Shown: piece after piece, positions 1 through 5,812 of the stretch | Numbering within the stretch: position 1 is the first letter of the stretch | Layout of the letters: every line of letters begins with the position of its first letter | NCBI GenBank assembly: GCA_947260045.1 | Contig: CAMYOP010000201.1 | Location: 1 to 7,354, forward strand | Reading direction: 5' to 3' | DNA from: an uncultured Desulfobulbaceae bacterium | GTDB taxonomy: Bacteria; Desulfobacterota; Desulfobulbia; Desulfobulbales; Desulfobulbaceae | DNA length: 7,354 nt | Made by a program: the position numbers and the translations under genes | The notes under the pieces: generated by a model | What the model was told of the DNA's origin: nothing | Database searches by the model: none | Seen by the model: the letters and a program-made list of their open reading frames with translations, nothing else

Positions 1-525
1 ATCCTCGCCTGTTGCACACTTATCAGGTCCATCCTCCACGCTACAGAACGTCGAACCACCCGCCTCGGTTAAGACATCTGCCTGCCCACTTGAGACCAGC
101 ATAGTAAATGGGAGACAGCCATAAGGAGAAGTTTGACAGGATTCAAGAATATTTTTCAGCTCATTCCCTGTAGTTTCATCATTTCGATATCCCTGGAAGA
201 TTTGACCATTAACGATGATGGTTGGAACAGACAGGGTCAGGTTGGGAACACTTTTCTGGAGATCTGTGAATTTCTGACGCCCTTCCTTGCCGGCAATATT
301 CCAATACTCTACTTCCCAGCCCTGTTTCCGGGCAAAACTCTTAAAATCTCGGCAATGGGGACATTCAGACTGATAAAAGGCAACAACATCTGCTCCAGAA
401 ACAGAGTAAAGTTCTTCAAGTTTACTGGGTTCACGCAGGAAGCGTTCTGGAAATAGCAGAGAAAGACAAAGGATTGGCAGAAGAGCAAGAAGAATACTGA
501 TGAAAAGTCGGCGTTTACTTTCCAT
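1..525 (-). CDS. Thioredoxin-fold (DsbA/glutaredoxin-like) membrane-anchored protein, 3' end outside window
   Basis: The frame is open for 175 codons from the ATG at 525 to the window edge with no stop, so the gene is truncated on its C-terminal side. Residues 1-10 are basic (MESKRRL) and residues 8-25 form a hydrophobic signal anchor. A thioredoxin-like domain follows at about 45-130. Its redox motif is CPHC at residues 55-58, as in DsbA, and a probable cis-proline sits in SVPT near residue 101. Four more cysteines (130, 137, 161, 170) follow the domain and could form structural disulfides or a second redox site. This suggests thiol-disulfide exchange on the outer face of the membrane. An AAGGA ribosome site at 536-540 lies 10 bases before the ATG and supports this start; an in-frame ATG at 543 lacks such a site. 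In other bacteria such domains can be fused to CcdA/DsbD-like membrane segments, but the window ends too soon to tell. The fold is fairly sure; the partner is unknown. Confidence 0.85.
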   Translation of the reverse strand, partial: MESKRRLFISILLALLPILCLSLLFPERFLREPSKLEELYSVSGADVVAFYQSECPHCRDFKSFARKQGWEVEYWNIAGKEGRQKFTDLQKSVPNLTLSVPTIIVNGQIFQGYRNDETTGNELKNILESCQTSPYGCLPFTMLVSSGQADVLTEAGGSTFCSVEDGPDKCATGED

Positions 526-583
526 AACGTTCAAATCCTTCATTGGAGGTTGAACACAATGTTATCTGAACTCTTTTAGGTCT

Positions 584-613
584 ATTATATCAAGTCAGTG
601 GAGAGAATGTAAA
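584..613 (-). promoter_or_regulatory. Sigma70-type promoter for the thioredoxin-like gene
   Basis: Read on the minus strand, TTTACA (608-613) is followed after 18 bases by a perfect TATAAT (584-589). The bases TGA directly before the -10 box add an extended -10 motif. Transcription would start near 577 and give a leader of about 50 bases before the ATG at 525. The promoter lies in the 126-bp gap after the 417-residue membrane protein gene. The thioredoxin-like gene can therefore be expressed on its own, although both genes point the same way and no terminator separates them. Confidence 0.75.
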
Positions 614-651
614 CAGCTTCCTTAACTTTTAATGAGATTGGTTGTTTTAAT

Positions 652-1905
652 TTAGCTTTGCTGCGAAATAGATCTCAAACCTAGCATATCAGCAAGCCAG
701 CGAAAGCCTTCCCGCAAGGTTTTACCAAGGCTCAGATCAACGCTTCCCCCAAGGCCAAGGCTTTGGGCAATTTGCTCTTCATGGGAAAGATACCGTGGTC
801 TGAACCTGCAGATAATTTCATATTTTGAGCTCAACCCTGTTTCCCTGACAAGAGTCGTGGTAAAGGTGCCCCTCCCTACAAGAAATTTTTCGCGAGGCTC
901 TCGGCTGGTGAATATTTTAGAGGGCAGACACAGCCATGGCCTGTATGTAAATTCCAAAAAATCCCCTTTCCTTCTCAGTATCCCATAACTCATGGAAGGA
1001 ACACCTGTCATGGCTGGTCCTGAAAACACTCGAAGGTTTTCAGTATCAGGTTCAGAATCATAAGATCCCTTACGAAACAGATCATACGAGACTAAAGTTC
1101 CCAAAATGACAAAACGATAGGACCAGGCAAAGAAAACAAGAGATATCAGAATTATCACAACAGAGACAAAAAGTCCTGCATAAGGATGAAAGAGATATGC
1201 TCCAAGCAGGGCCATAACAAGAGCATTTTTCAGCAAGGTCAATAAAAGATCAATCCAGGAAAAAGGGCAGAGAAATATTAAAAAATTAAACGACTGGCTC
1301 ACCACCCAGACAACTCCGTATATAACAGTCAACAGAAATCCCAGCATAGCCACAGACAAAACTGTTGTTTCAGAAGAAACTGCCTGGCTGGCCATCCCTT
1401 CTACTGCATGTGCCTGGGGAAACAAAAAACCAGAGACTTTATAACTGGCAATCTGGAATTGCTCAATACCTTTGCCTGTTATTGAAGTCAGGACAACCAC
1501 CAAGGCAAGGACAGCAGAGGTATTTTTTTCAAGCAATGCTTCTATGGTGTCCAGAGGAACAAGGAGAATCTTGGGAAGAGCAACCTTGGAAGAGTCTTTC
1601 AATATAATGGCAAGCAGCACACAGAGCAGTGGACCCCAGAACCTGGGTTTGACATTCCAGGGTACAGTCTCTCTTTCCTCAAGGGGGGTAGTATAATAAG
1701 TATATGCTCCTAATACCGAAATTCCTAAAATCGGAGAGATCGCAAGCCCTGTTGCCCGTGAAATCTCTTGGGCGATGAGTTCGCCATTGAGAATCAGGGC
1801 ATTGACGCCAGTGCTTGGTTCTGGTGACTCTTCTGCATATGCGACAGTTGCAAGAAAAAGAGTACCAGCCAAAAATATCGAAATAAAAACCTTAAAGATA
1901 TTCAT
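652..1905 (-). CDS. Polytopic membrane protein with signal peptide, unknown function
   Basis: I do not recognise this 417-residue protein with certainty. Residues 1-24 form a clear signal peptide ending in VAYA followed by EES, which supports the ATG at 1905 even though no Shine-Dalgarno sequence precedes it. Hydrophobic segments lie at about 52-70, 90-103, 130-143, 181-202, 206-224, 226-240 and 243-270. The last 145 residues are hydrophilic, rich in Arg and aromatic residues, and probably form a folded soluble domain. The N-terminal half (ATGLAISPIL, then VPLDTIEALL before another hydrophobic stretch) loosely resembles the arrangement of DUF4126-type membrane proteins; this is an impression, not a match. 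No catalytic motif or cysteine pair stands out. The gene is divergent from the metallo-beta-lactamase-like gene and upstream of the thioredoxin-like gene on the same strand. That it is a real gene is nearly certain; its role is unknown. Confidence 0.85.
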   Translation of the reverse strand: MNIFKVFISIFLAGTLFLATVAYAEESPEPSTGVNALILNGELIAQEISRATGLAISPILGISVLGAYTYYTTPLEERETVPWNVKPRFWGPLLCVLLAIILKDSSKVALPKILLVPLDTIEALLEKNTSAVLALVVVLTSITGKGIEQFQIASYKVSGFLFPQAHAVEGMASQAVSSETTVLSVAMLGFLLTVIYGVVWVVSQSFNFLIFLCPFSWIDLLLTLLKNALVMALLGAYLFHPYAGLFVSVVIILISLVFFAWSYRFVILGTLVSYDLFRKGSYDSEPDTENLRVFSGPAMTGVPSMSYGILRRKGDFLEFTYRPWLCLPSKIFTSREPREKFLVGRGTFTTTLVRETGLSSKYEIICRFRPRYLSHEEQIAQSLGLGGSVDLSLGKTLREGFRWLADMLGLRSISQQS

Positions 1906-1914
1906 TATGATAAG

Positions 1915-1944
1915 ATTATCAGGAACAAAGATTTTCTACCTCAA
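1915..1944 (-). promoter_or_regulatory. Candidate promoter for the 417-residue membrane protein gene
   Basis: On the minus strand TTGAGG (1939-1944) stands 18 bases before GATAAT (1915-1920). This is a 4/6 and 5/6 match to the sigma70 boxes. Transcription would begin only a few bases before the ATG at 1905, giving an almost leaderless message, which would fit the lack of a Shine-Dalgarno sequence. A competing choice is the extended -10 TGGTATAAC at 1989-1997, which lies inside the duplicated segment but has only a poly-T -35. Neither is secure. Confidence 0.25.
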
Positions 1945-2030
1945 TCCAGTTCACTAGAGATGACCATCTTCTCACTCGTGCAAAAACAGTTATACCAGAT
2001 ATCAGTTATGAAAAAAAAAACTATCTTTCT
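1941..2030 (+). repeat. Direct repeat, upstream copy: diverged out-of-frame duplicate of an internal metallo-beta-lactamase segment
   Basis: Aligned without gaps at an offset of 394 bases, this stretch matches 2335-2424 at 79 of 90 positions. The first 76 bases have only six differences, at 1945, 1950, 1966, 1979, 1991 and 2008. Read in the frame starting at 1941 it encodes TRDDHLLTRAKTVIPDIS where the internal copy encodes TRDDLLLTRAKTVIPDIS, and the match continues to YLS at its end. Four of the first six differences change an amino acid and two are silent. The segment covers most of the divergent intergenic region and extends over the first eight codons of the gene at 2008, which is read in a different frame. 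It is probably a relic of a tandem paralogue or of a local duplication. Confidence 0.93.
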
Positions 2031-2883
2031 GATCTTCCTGCTTACTCTTTTCTCCACTGGTACAATTCAGGCAGCCCCTGCTGATACATACAAAATAGAA
2101 CAGCTCCGCGGTAATGTTTACCGCTTTGTAAATGACAGACATCGTTCTGTCTTTCTGGTAACAACAGAAGGTATTCTGCTCACTGACCCAATGAATCCAA
2201 AAGCTGCAGCATGGTTGCAAAAAGAGCTACAGGAACGTTTTCAAGTACCTATAAAATATGTCGTGTACAGCCATAATCACAGTGACCATATATATGGTGC
2301 TGAAATATTTAAAAATACGCAGGCTGTATTTATATCAAGCCAGATCACTAGAGATGACCTTCTTCTCACTCGGGCAAAAACAGTGATACCAGATATCAGT
2401 TTTGAAAAAACCATGTATCTCTCTTTCGGCGAAAATAAAGTGGAACTGCGCTACCATGGGCCAAACGATGGCAGAGGTTCTATCAGTATGCTGTTCAAGC
2501 CTGAAAAAGTTCTCTTTGTGGTTGACTGGATAATACTTGGCCGCATGCCATGGCAAAAATTATGGAGCTATGACATTCATGGTATGATTCAATCAACAAA
2601 AGAGGTTTTAGCACTTGATTTTGAGTACTTTGTTGGTGGCCATGGTGACACAGGCAGCAAATCTGATGTTGCTGCTTATCTTTCTTATCTGGAAGCATTG
2701 TACAAGGTTGTAATTGATGGCATTCACGCAGGCAAATCGCTTGAACAACTAAAAAAAGAAATTCGCCTGGATGAATTCAAGCACTTACGGATGTACAAAG
2801 AATGGCTGCCAAAAAACATTGAAGGAGTTTATGAACGATTAATGGAGGAGTCTGGCATGGGCTGGCGTCCAGACATTGACTAA
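2008..2883 (+). CDS. Secreted metallo-beta-lactamase-fold hydrolase, variant metal site
   Basis: This 291-residue protein starts with a typical signal peptide (MKKKTIFLIFLL, likely cut after TIQA near residue 22), so it should act in the periplasm. I chose the ATG at 2008 over the in-frame ATG at 1960 because the latter puts 16 polar residues in front of the signal peptide and neither has a convincing ribosome site. The HxHxDH metal motif is present as HNHSDH at residues 89-94. Further on, Asp173 in VVDW and His212 in GGHG match two more ligand positions. The site where the third histidine usually stands reads GPNDGRGS (151-158), with no His in the usual place, although His150 is close. It may be a hydrolase of the broad MBL superfamily; the substrate cannot be told, and antibiotic resistance should not be assumed. 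The start codon lies inside a duplicated copy of its own codons 110-139. It is probably first in an operon with the next two genes. Confidence 0.88.
   Translation: MKKKTIFLIFLLTLFSTGTIQAAPADTYKIEQLRGNVYRFVNDRHRSVFLVTTEGILLTDPMNPKAAAWLQKELQERFQVPIKYVVYSHNHSDHIYGAEIFKNTQAVFISSQITRDDLLLTRAKTVIPDISFEKTMYLSFGENKVELRYHGPNDGRGSISMLFKPEKVLFVVDWIILGRMPWQKLWSYDIHGMIQSTKEVLALDFEYFVGGHGDTGSKSDVAAYLSYLEALYKVVIDGIHAGKSLEQLKKEIRLDEFKHLRMYKEWLPKNIEGVYERLMEESGMGWRPDID
2335..2424 (+). repeat. Direct repeat, internal copy within the metallo-beta-lactamase gene
   Basis: This is the in-frame copy of the 90-bp repeat, coding for residues 110-139 between the HxHxDH motif and the variant third-ligand region. It sits in the body of the domain and reads in the same frame as the rest of the protein, so it is most likely the original and 1941-2030 the derived copy. 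Confidence 0.93.
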
Positions 2884-2992
2884 CACCTGTTGCCGTCAGT
2901 GGTGTTGAGCAAATTTTGCACAAGACAGACAAACAGAAACGACAAGCGCACATTATGATCCATCCACAAACCACCAGGCAAAATACCAGTAT

Positions 2993-3700
2993 ATGAGTCT
3001 GTCATCCACCTTACTTTTGGCTTTGATAGCAGGATTGAGCATTCCAGCAGGCGCCCTTCTTTCAGTAAATGGTTGGATCAGATCTTTTTGCTGGCAACAT
3101 GAAATAGACAGTTTTGTCTCCTATTTTGGTGCAGGCGCACTCCTGGCCGCAATTGCACTTGTCCTGGTCCCTTACGGGATGATCCATACAGAAATTCCTT
3201 ATGCAACCCTTGCCTTTCTCCTGGGAGGAGTAATTTTCTGGCAGCTTGATGCCTGGATGAAACGCAAAAAAAATACAGCCGCCCAGTTTCTTGGCATGAT
3301 GCTGGACTTCATCCCAGAAGGAATAGCCCTGGGAGCATCCGCTGTAACGGGGACAAAAACTGGATATCTTCTTGCCGCACTTATCGGACTACAAAATATG
3401 CCTGAGGGCTTTGCTGCTTTTCATGAAATGCGAAAAGCTGGTATTTCCCCAAAAAAACTGTGGTTTCTCTTCCTGTTAGTTCCTCTAGTTGGCCCTCTTG
3501 CGGCCTGGATTGGCTATTCGTGCCTGGCGTCAAGTGAAGAGTTTCTAGGTCTCCTCATGCTCTTTTGCAGTGGTGGCATCATCTATTTAATCTTTGAGGA
3601 AATCGCTCCCAGTGCCCACCTGAAGCATCATTCCTTTACAGCAATTGGTGCGGTTTCTGGATTTTTACTAGGTATGATCGGAGCTATGCTCATACATTAA
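2993..3700 (+). CDS. ZIP-family-like metal transporter with altered ligand residues
   Basis: This 235-residue protein has about eight hydrophobic segments, at roughly 3-24, 43-60, 69-86, 97-118, 124-142, 156-175, 182-201 and 214-234. That is the count and length expected of bacterial ZIP transporters of the ZupT/GufA kind, which move divalent metals across the cytoplasmic membrane. The two PEG motifs typical of ZIP helices 4 and 5 are visible: DFIPEG at 105-110 and QNMPEG at 134-139. FEEIAP at 201-206 resembles the acidic motif of a later helix. In the usual pattern these helices carry histidines (HNxPEG, HExPHE); here Asp and Gln/Asn replace them, so metal choice or activity may differ. The His-rich loop often found between helices 3 and 4 is short and basic (KRKKN). 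The ATG at 2993 begins at the first membrane segment; an AGG 14 bases upstream is a weak ribosome site. It follows the metallo-beta-lactamase-like gene by 109 bp. Confidence 0.8.
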   Translation: MSLSSTLLLALIAGLSIPAGALLSVNGWIRSFCWQHEIDSFVSYFGAGALLAAIALVLVPYGMIHTEIPYATLAFLLGGVIFWQLDAWMKRKKNTAAQFLGMMLDFIPEGIALGASAVTGTKTGYLLAALIGLQNMPEGFAAFHEMRKAGISPKKLWFLFLLVPLVGPLAAWIGYSCLASSEEFLGLLMLFCSGGIIYLIFEEIAPSAHLKHHSFTAIGAVSGFLLGMIGAMLIH

Positions 3701-3723
3701 ACGTTTAGACTCATAGAATATTT

Positions 3724-4359
3724 ATGAACGAAAGTATAATAAATGCTATCCAGCTTAAATCAAAATATGAACACCTCGATAAAAAGAAAGGATATGAGAG
3801 AACATATGAGTTCTACGTTGAAACGGGACAACTCTATGCAAGTTGTGACGTGTACGGACAGTGTATTGGAGCGGCAACGATTTATAGAAGTGCAGATAGC
3901 GAGAATGATTCTTTTTCCATGAAGGCCAAAGGAAAATTTCTAAATTTCACCTATTATCTTGAAGATAAACATGGCGTACGATTCGCCACCATTACGCGAA
4001 AAGGAATAGGTTTTCGCTGGAAAATACTGGATAATAAAAAGCGTGAGATTGCCAGGATCATTGATCCCGCCAGCAATACAGAGGCATTTTTCAAAACATT
4101 ATTCACTGCACTTCCAGATAGTTATGCCATTCTGCACGATAAAAATCTCATAGCCACCATTCAAAACGAAAAGCTTTCCAAAAACATTCCTGTAAAACCA
4201 AGAAATCTTCTTGGGAAAATTCTTGAAAAAGTATTTATTCCAAGAGGCTTGACCTTACGATTAGAAAATGATTGCCAGCTAACGCTTGACTCCAGAATTC
4301 TACTTGCTGGCATGACGCTTTTGCACGTCCATGACATTATAGGAGTACACAGGGGATAA
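3724..4359 (+). CDS. Conserved hypothetical protein, possible LURP-one/tubby-like beta-barrel fold
   Basis: This 211-residue protein has no signal peptide and no membrane segment, so it is probably cytoplasmic. It is rich in short, alternating beta-type segments. Two similar units are visible: one near 77-117, with YYLEDKHGVRFATITRKG and then REIARIIDP, and a shorter one near 134-147 (YAILHDKNLIATIQ). Units of this kind, a strand, a DK/NK turn, then IAxI, are typical of the LURP-one-related/tubby C-terminal/scramblase-like fold. The assignment rests on pattern only and could be wrong. The C-terminal end (about 186-209) is hydrophobic and could form the central helix such folds contain. The gene begins 23 bp after the ZIP-like gene, with no promoter or terminator between, so it is likely co-transcribed. 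No clear Shine-Dalgarno sequence precedes the ATG at 3724. No enzymatic motif is seen; a membrane-lipid-binding role is only a possibility. Confidence 0.75.
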   Translation: MNESIINAIQLKSKYEHLDKKKGYERTYEFYVETGQLYASCDVYGQCIGAATIYRSADSENDSFSMKAKGKFLNFTYYLEDKHGVRFATITRKGIGFRWKILDNKKREIARIIDPASNTEAFFKTLFTALPDSYAILHDKNLIATIQNEKLSKNIPVKPRNLLGKILEKVFIPRGLTLRLENDCQLTLDSRILLAGMTLLHVHDIIGVHRG

Positions 4360-4385
4360 AAGATAAAACCAGGTCTCTATCCTGG
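4357..4385 (-). terminator. Possible second minus-strand terminator hairpin
   Basis: On the minus strand CCAGG (4381-4385), a 7-base loop and CCTGG (4369-4373) form a 5-bp stem followed by the T-rich run TTTTATCTTTTAT. It lies downstream of the stronger hairpin at 4423-4459 and could be a backup for the aminotransferase transcript. The stem is short and on the plus strand it has no T tract. Confidence 0.35.
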
Positions 4386-4422
4386 AAATACCAATCAAGA
4401 ATAATGAAACAGTGGCCAAACT

Positions 4423-4459
4423 AAAAATGCGGCTATGCGGGAATCACCCACAAAGCCGC
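4423..4459 (-). terminator. Rho-independent terminator of the aspartate aminotransferase gene
   Basis: On the minus strand GCGGCT pairs with AGCCGC across an inner stem of TGTGGG and CCCGCA (one G-T wobble), with a T-T mismatch between the two stems and a TGATT loop. A run of five T follows after one A. It lies 28 bases after the aminotransferase stop codon. On the plus strand the same hairpin ends in TTTATATA, so it may also weakly stop transcription from the convergent operon. Confidence 0.8.
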
Positions 4460-4486
4460 TTTATATACAAAATACCAGCAAAAAGT

Positions 4487-5695
4487 TTAGGATAAAGCAG
4501 CCAGGGCATCCTTGATTCTGTTCATTCCTTCCTGCAGTACGTCCATGGACGTGGCAAAGGAAAAGCGAATAAAATCATCTGCGCCAAAAGCAATTCCAGG
4601 AACCGAAGCAACCTTGGCCTCATCAAGGAAATAATCAGCCAGTGCCACTGAATCATTTATGGCATTCCCCTTAAAAGACTTACCGTAGTAGCTGGAAAAG
4701 TTCGGAAAGACATAAAACGCACCATTTGGATTCACACAGCTGACACCGTCAATTGCGTTCAAATCCGATACAAAGAAATCACGCCTTGGCAAGAACGCTT
4801 CAATCATAGTTTGAGGAAAATCCTGCGGGCCAGTGAGCGCTGCCAGTGCTGCATACTGGGCAGGAGCGCTTGGATTTGAAGTAGACTGGCTCTGAATCTT
4901 ATTCATTGCCTTGATTATATGATCAGGACCAGCGCTGTAGCCAATTCTCCAGCCAGTCATGGCGAAAGACTTGGAAACACCGTTTAGGATAACGGTCTGC
5001 TCCTTCATCCGTCCATCCACATCAAGGATATGTGGCAGCGCATCATCTGTATAGGTCATGGTCTCGTAAATATCATCAGTAATTACGAGCCAGTTGTTTT
5101 TAATGGCCAATCTGGCAATTGCATCTAATGCACTTCCTGAAAGGAGTGATCCTGTTGGATTCGATGGTGAATTGACAATAATGGCTCTGGTCTTACCAGT
5201 GACATACTTAGCCAGAATGTCTGGATTCAAATCAAAATCATCTTTCTCTTCCATGGGCACAATGACAGGCGTTCCGCCAGCAAGCTGTACCATAGGTGGA
5301 TAAGAAACCCAATATGGCGCAGGGATCAAAACTTCATCACCTGGATTTATAATCGCCTGAAAGATATTGTACAAGCCATGCTTTCCACCGCAGCTCACCT
5401 GAATCTGCTCAGGAGTGTACTGCCAGCCGTGGTCTTCTTTAAAGCGATTAACAACTGCATCACGAAGCTCTGGAATGCCTGGAACCGCTGTATAGCGGGT
5501 ATGACCATCGTCGATGGCTTTTTTGCCGGCTGCACACACGTGCTCGGGGGTATCAAAATCGGGTTCACCAACACTGAAGTTTAAAATATCAGCACCAGCA
5601 GCTTTCAGGGCTTTAGCCTTGGCATTTACTGCCAGAGTCGGAGAAGGTTTGATCTGTGTAACCCTGTCTGCCAGGGCAATTTGATTTTTGCTCAT
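4487..5695 (-). CDS. aspC: Aspartate aminotransferase, PLP-dependent class I (subgroup I-beta/gamma type)
   Basis: This 402-residue cytoplasmic enzyme swaps the amino group between aspartate and 2-oxoglutarate, linking the TCA cycle with aspartate and glutamate metabolism. Family motifs are plain: NFSVGEPDFDTP at 39-50; YTAVPGIPELR at 68-78; GGKHGLYN at 103-110, whose lysine is typical of the thermophile-type subgroup; NSPSNPTG at 175-182 with PLP-contact Asn179; Asp207 and Tyr210 in TDDIY; and SKSFAMTGWRIGY at 241-253 with the PLP-binding Lys242. An IRFSFA segment near the C-terminus carries the arginine that binds the substrate carboxylate. The length is normal and the start is supported by an AGGA site 8 bases upstream. 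Some members also accept aromatic substrates or prephenate, which cannot be excluded. It lies 117 bp downstream of the cytochrome gene on the same strand and is followed by a terminator. Confidence 0.96.
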   Translation of the reverse strand: MSKNQIALADRVTQIKPSPTLAVNAKAKALKAAGADILNFSVGEPDFDTPEHVCAAGKKAIDDGHTRYTAVPGIPELRDAVVNRFKEDHGWQYTPEQIQVSCGGKHGLYNIFQAIINPGDEVLIPAPYWVSYPPMVQLAGGTPVIVPMEEKDDFDLNPDILAKYVTGKTRAIIVNSPSNPTGSLLSGSALDAIARLAIKNNWLVITDDIYETMTYTDDALPHILDVDGRMKEQTVILNGVSKSFAMTGWRIGYSAGPDHIIKAMNKIQSQSTSNPSAPAQYAALAALTGPQDFPQTMIEAFLPRRDFFVSDLNAIDGVSCVNPNGAFYVFPNFSSYYGKSFKGNAINDSVALADYFLDEAKVASVPGIAFGADDFIRFSFATSMDVLQEGMNRIKDALAALS

Positions 5696-5703
5696 TTTTC
5701 CTG

Positions 5704-5707
5704 TCCT
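5704..5707 (-). promoter_or_regulatory. Ribosome binding site of the aspartate aminotransferase gene
   Basis: On the minus strand AGGA lies 8 bases before the ATG at 5695, with a second AGGA (5699-5702) only three bases from it. The first has the normal spacing and fixes the start. This is one of the few good Shine-Dalgarno sites in the window. Confidence 0.75.
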
Positions 5708-5812
5708 ATGATGCTATATAAAATTAAAAATTGGTTATAAGAGTTTGGTTGTGCATTAATGCTTTCATTCAGATTTCGCAACTCCAAAATGCATTTCAGA
5801 AAAACTTTTAAC

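Noticed and set aside
133..456. Plus-strand open frame of 107 codons
   Set aside because: It lies opposite the thioredoxin-like gene, whose protein has CPHC and a signal anchor; the plus-strand translation has no recognisable pattern.
1960..2007. Upstream in-frame ATG at 1960 as start of the metallo-beta-lactamase-like gene
   Set aside because: It would add 16 polar residues before a perfect signal peptide and lies in the duplicated segment; the ATG at 2008 fits export.
2882..2906. Inverted repeat AACACC/GGTGTT just after the metallo-beta-lactamase-like gene as a terminator
   Set aside because: The stem is 6 bp with a 13-base loop and there is no T run after it, so it is unlikely to end transcription.
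2002..2974. Minus-strand open frames of 65-73 codons opposite the metallo-beta-lactamase-like gene
   Set aside because: Opposite-strand readings with no motif or ribosome site; the plus-strand gene has clear family motifs.
5753..5762. Perfect palindrome GCATTAATGC between the cytochrome and aminotransferase genes
   Set aside because: A 10-bp AT-rich palindrome is common by chance; no second copy or promoter arrangement supports an operator.
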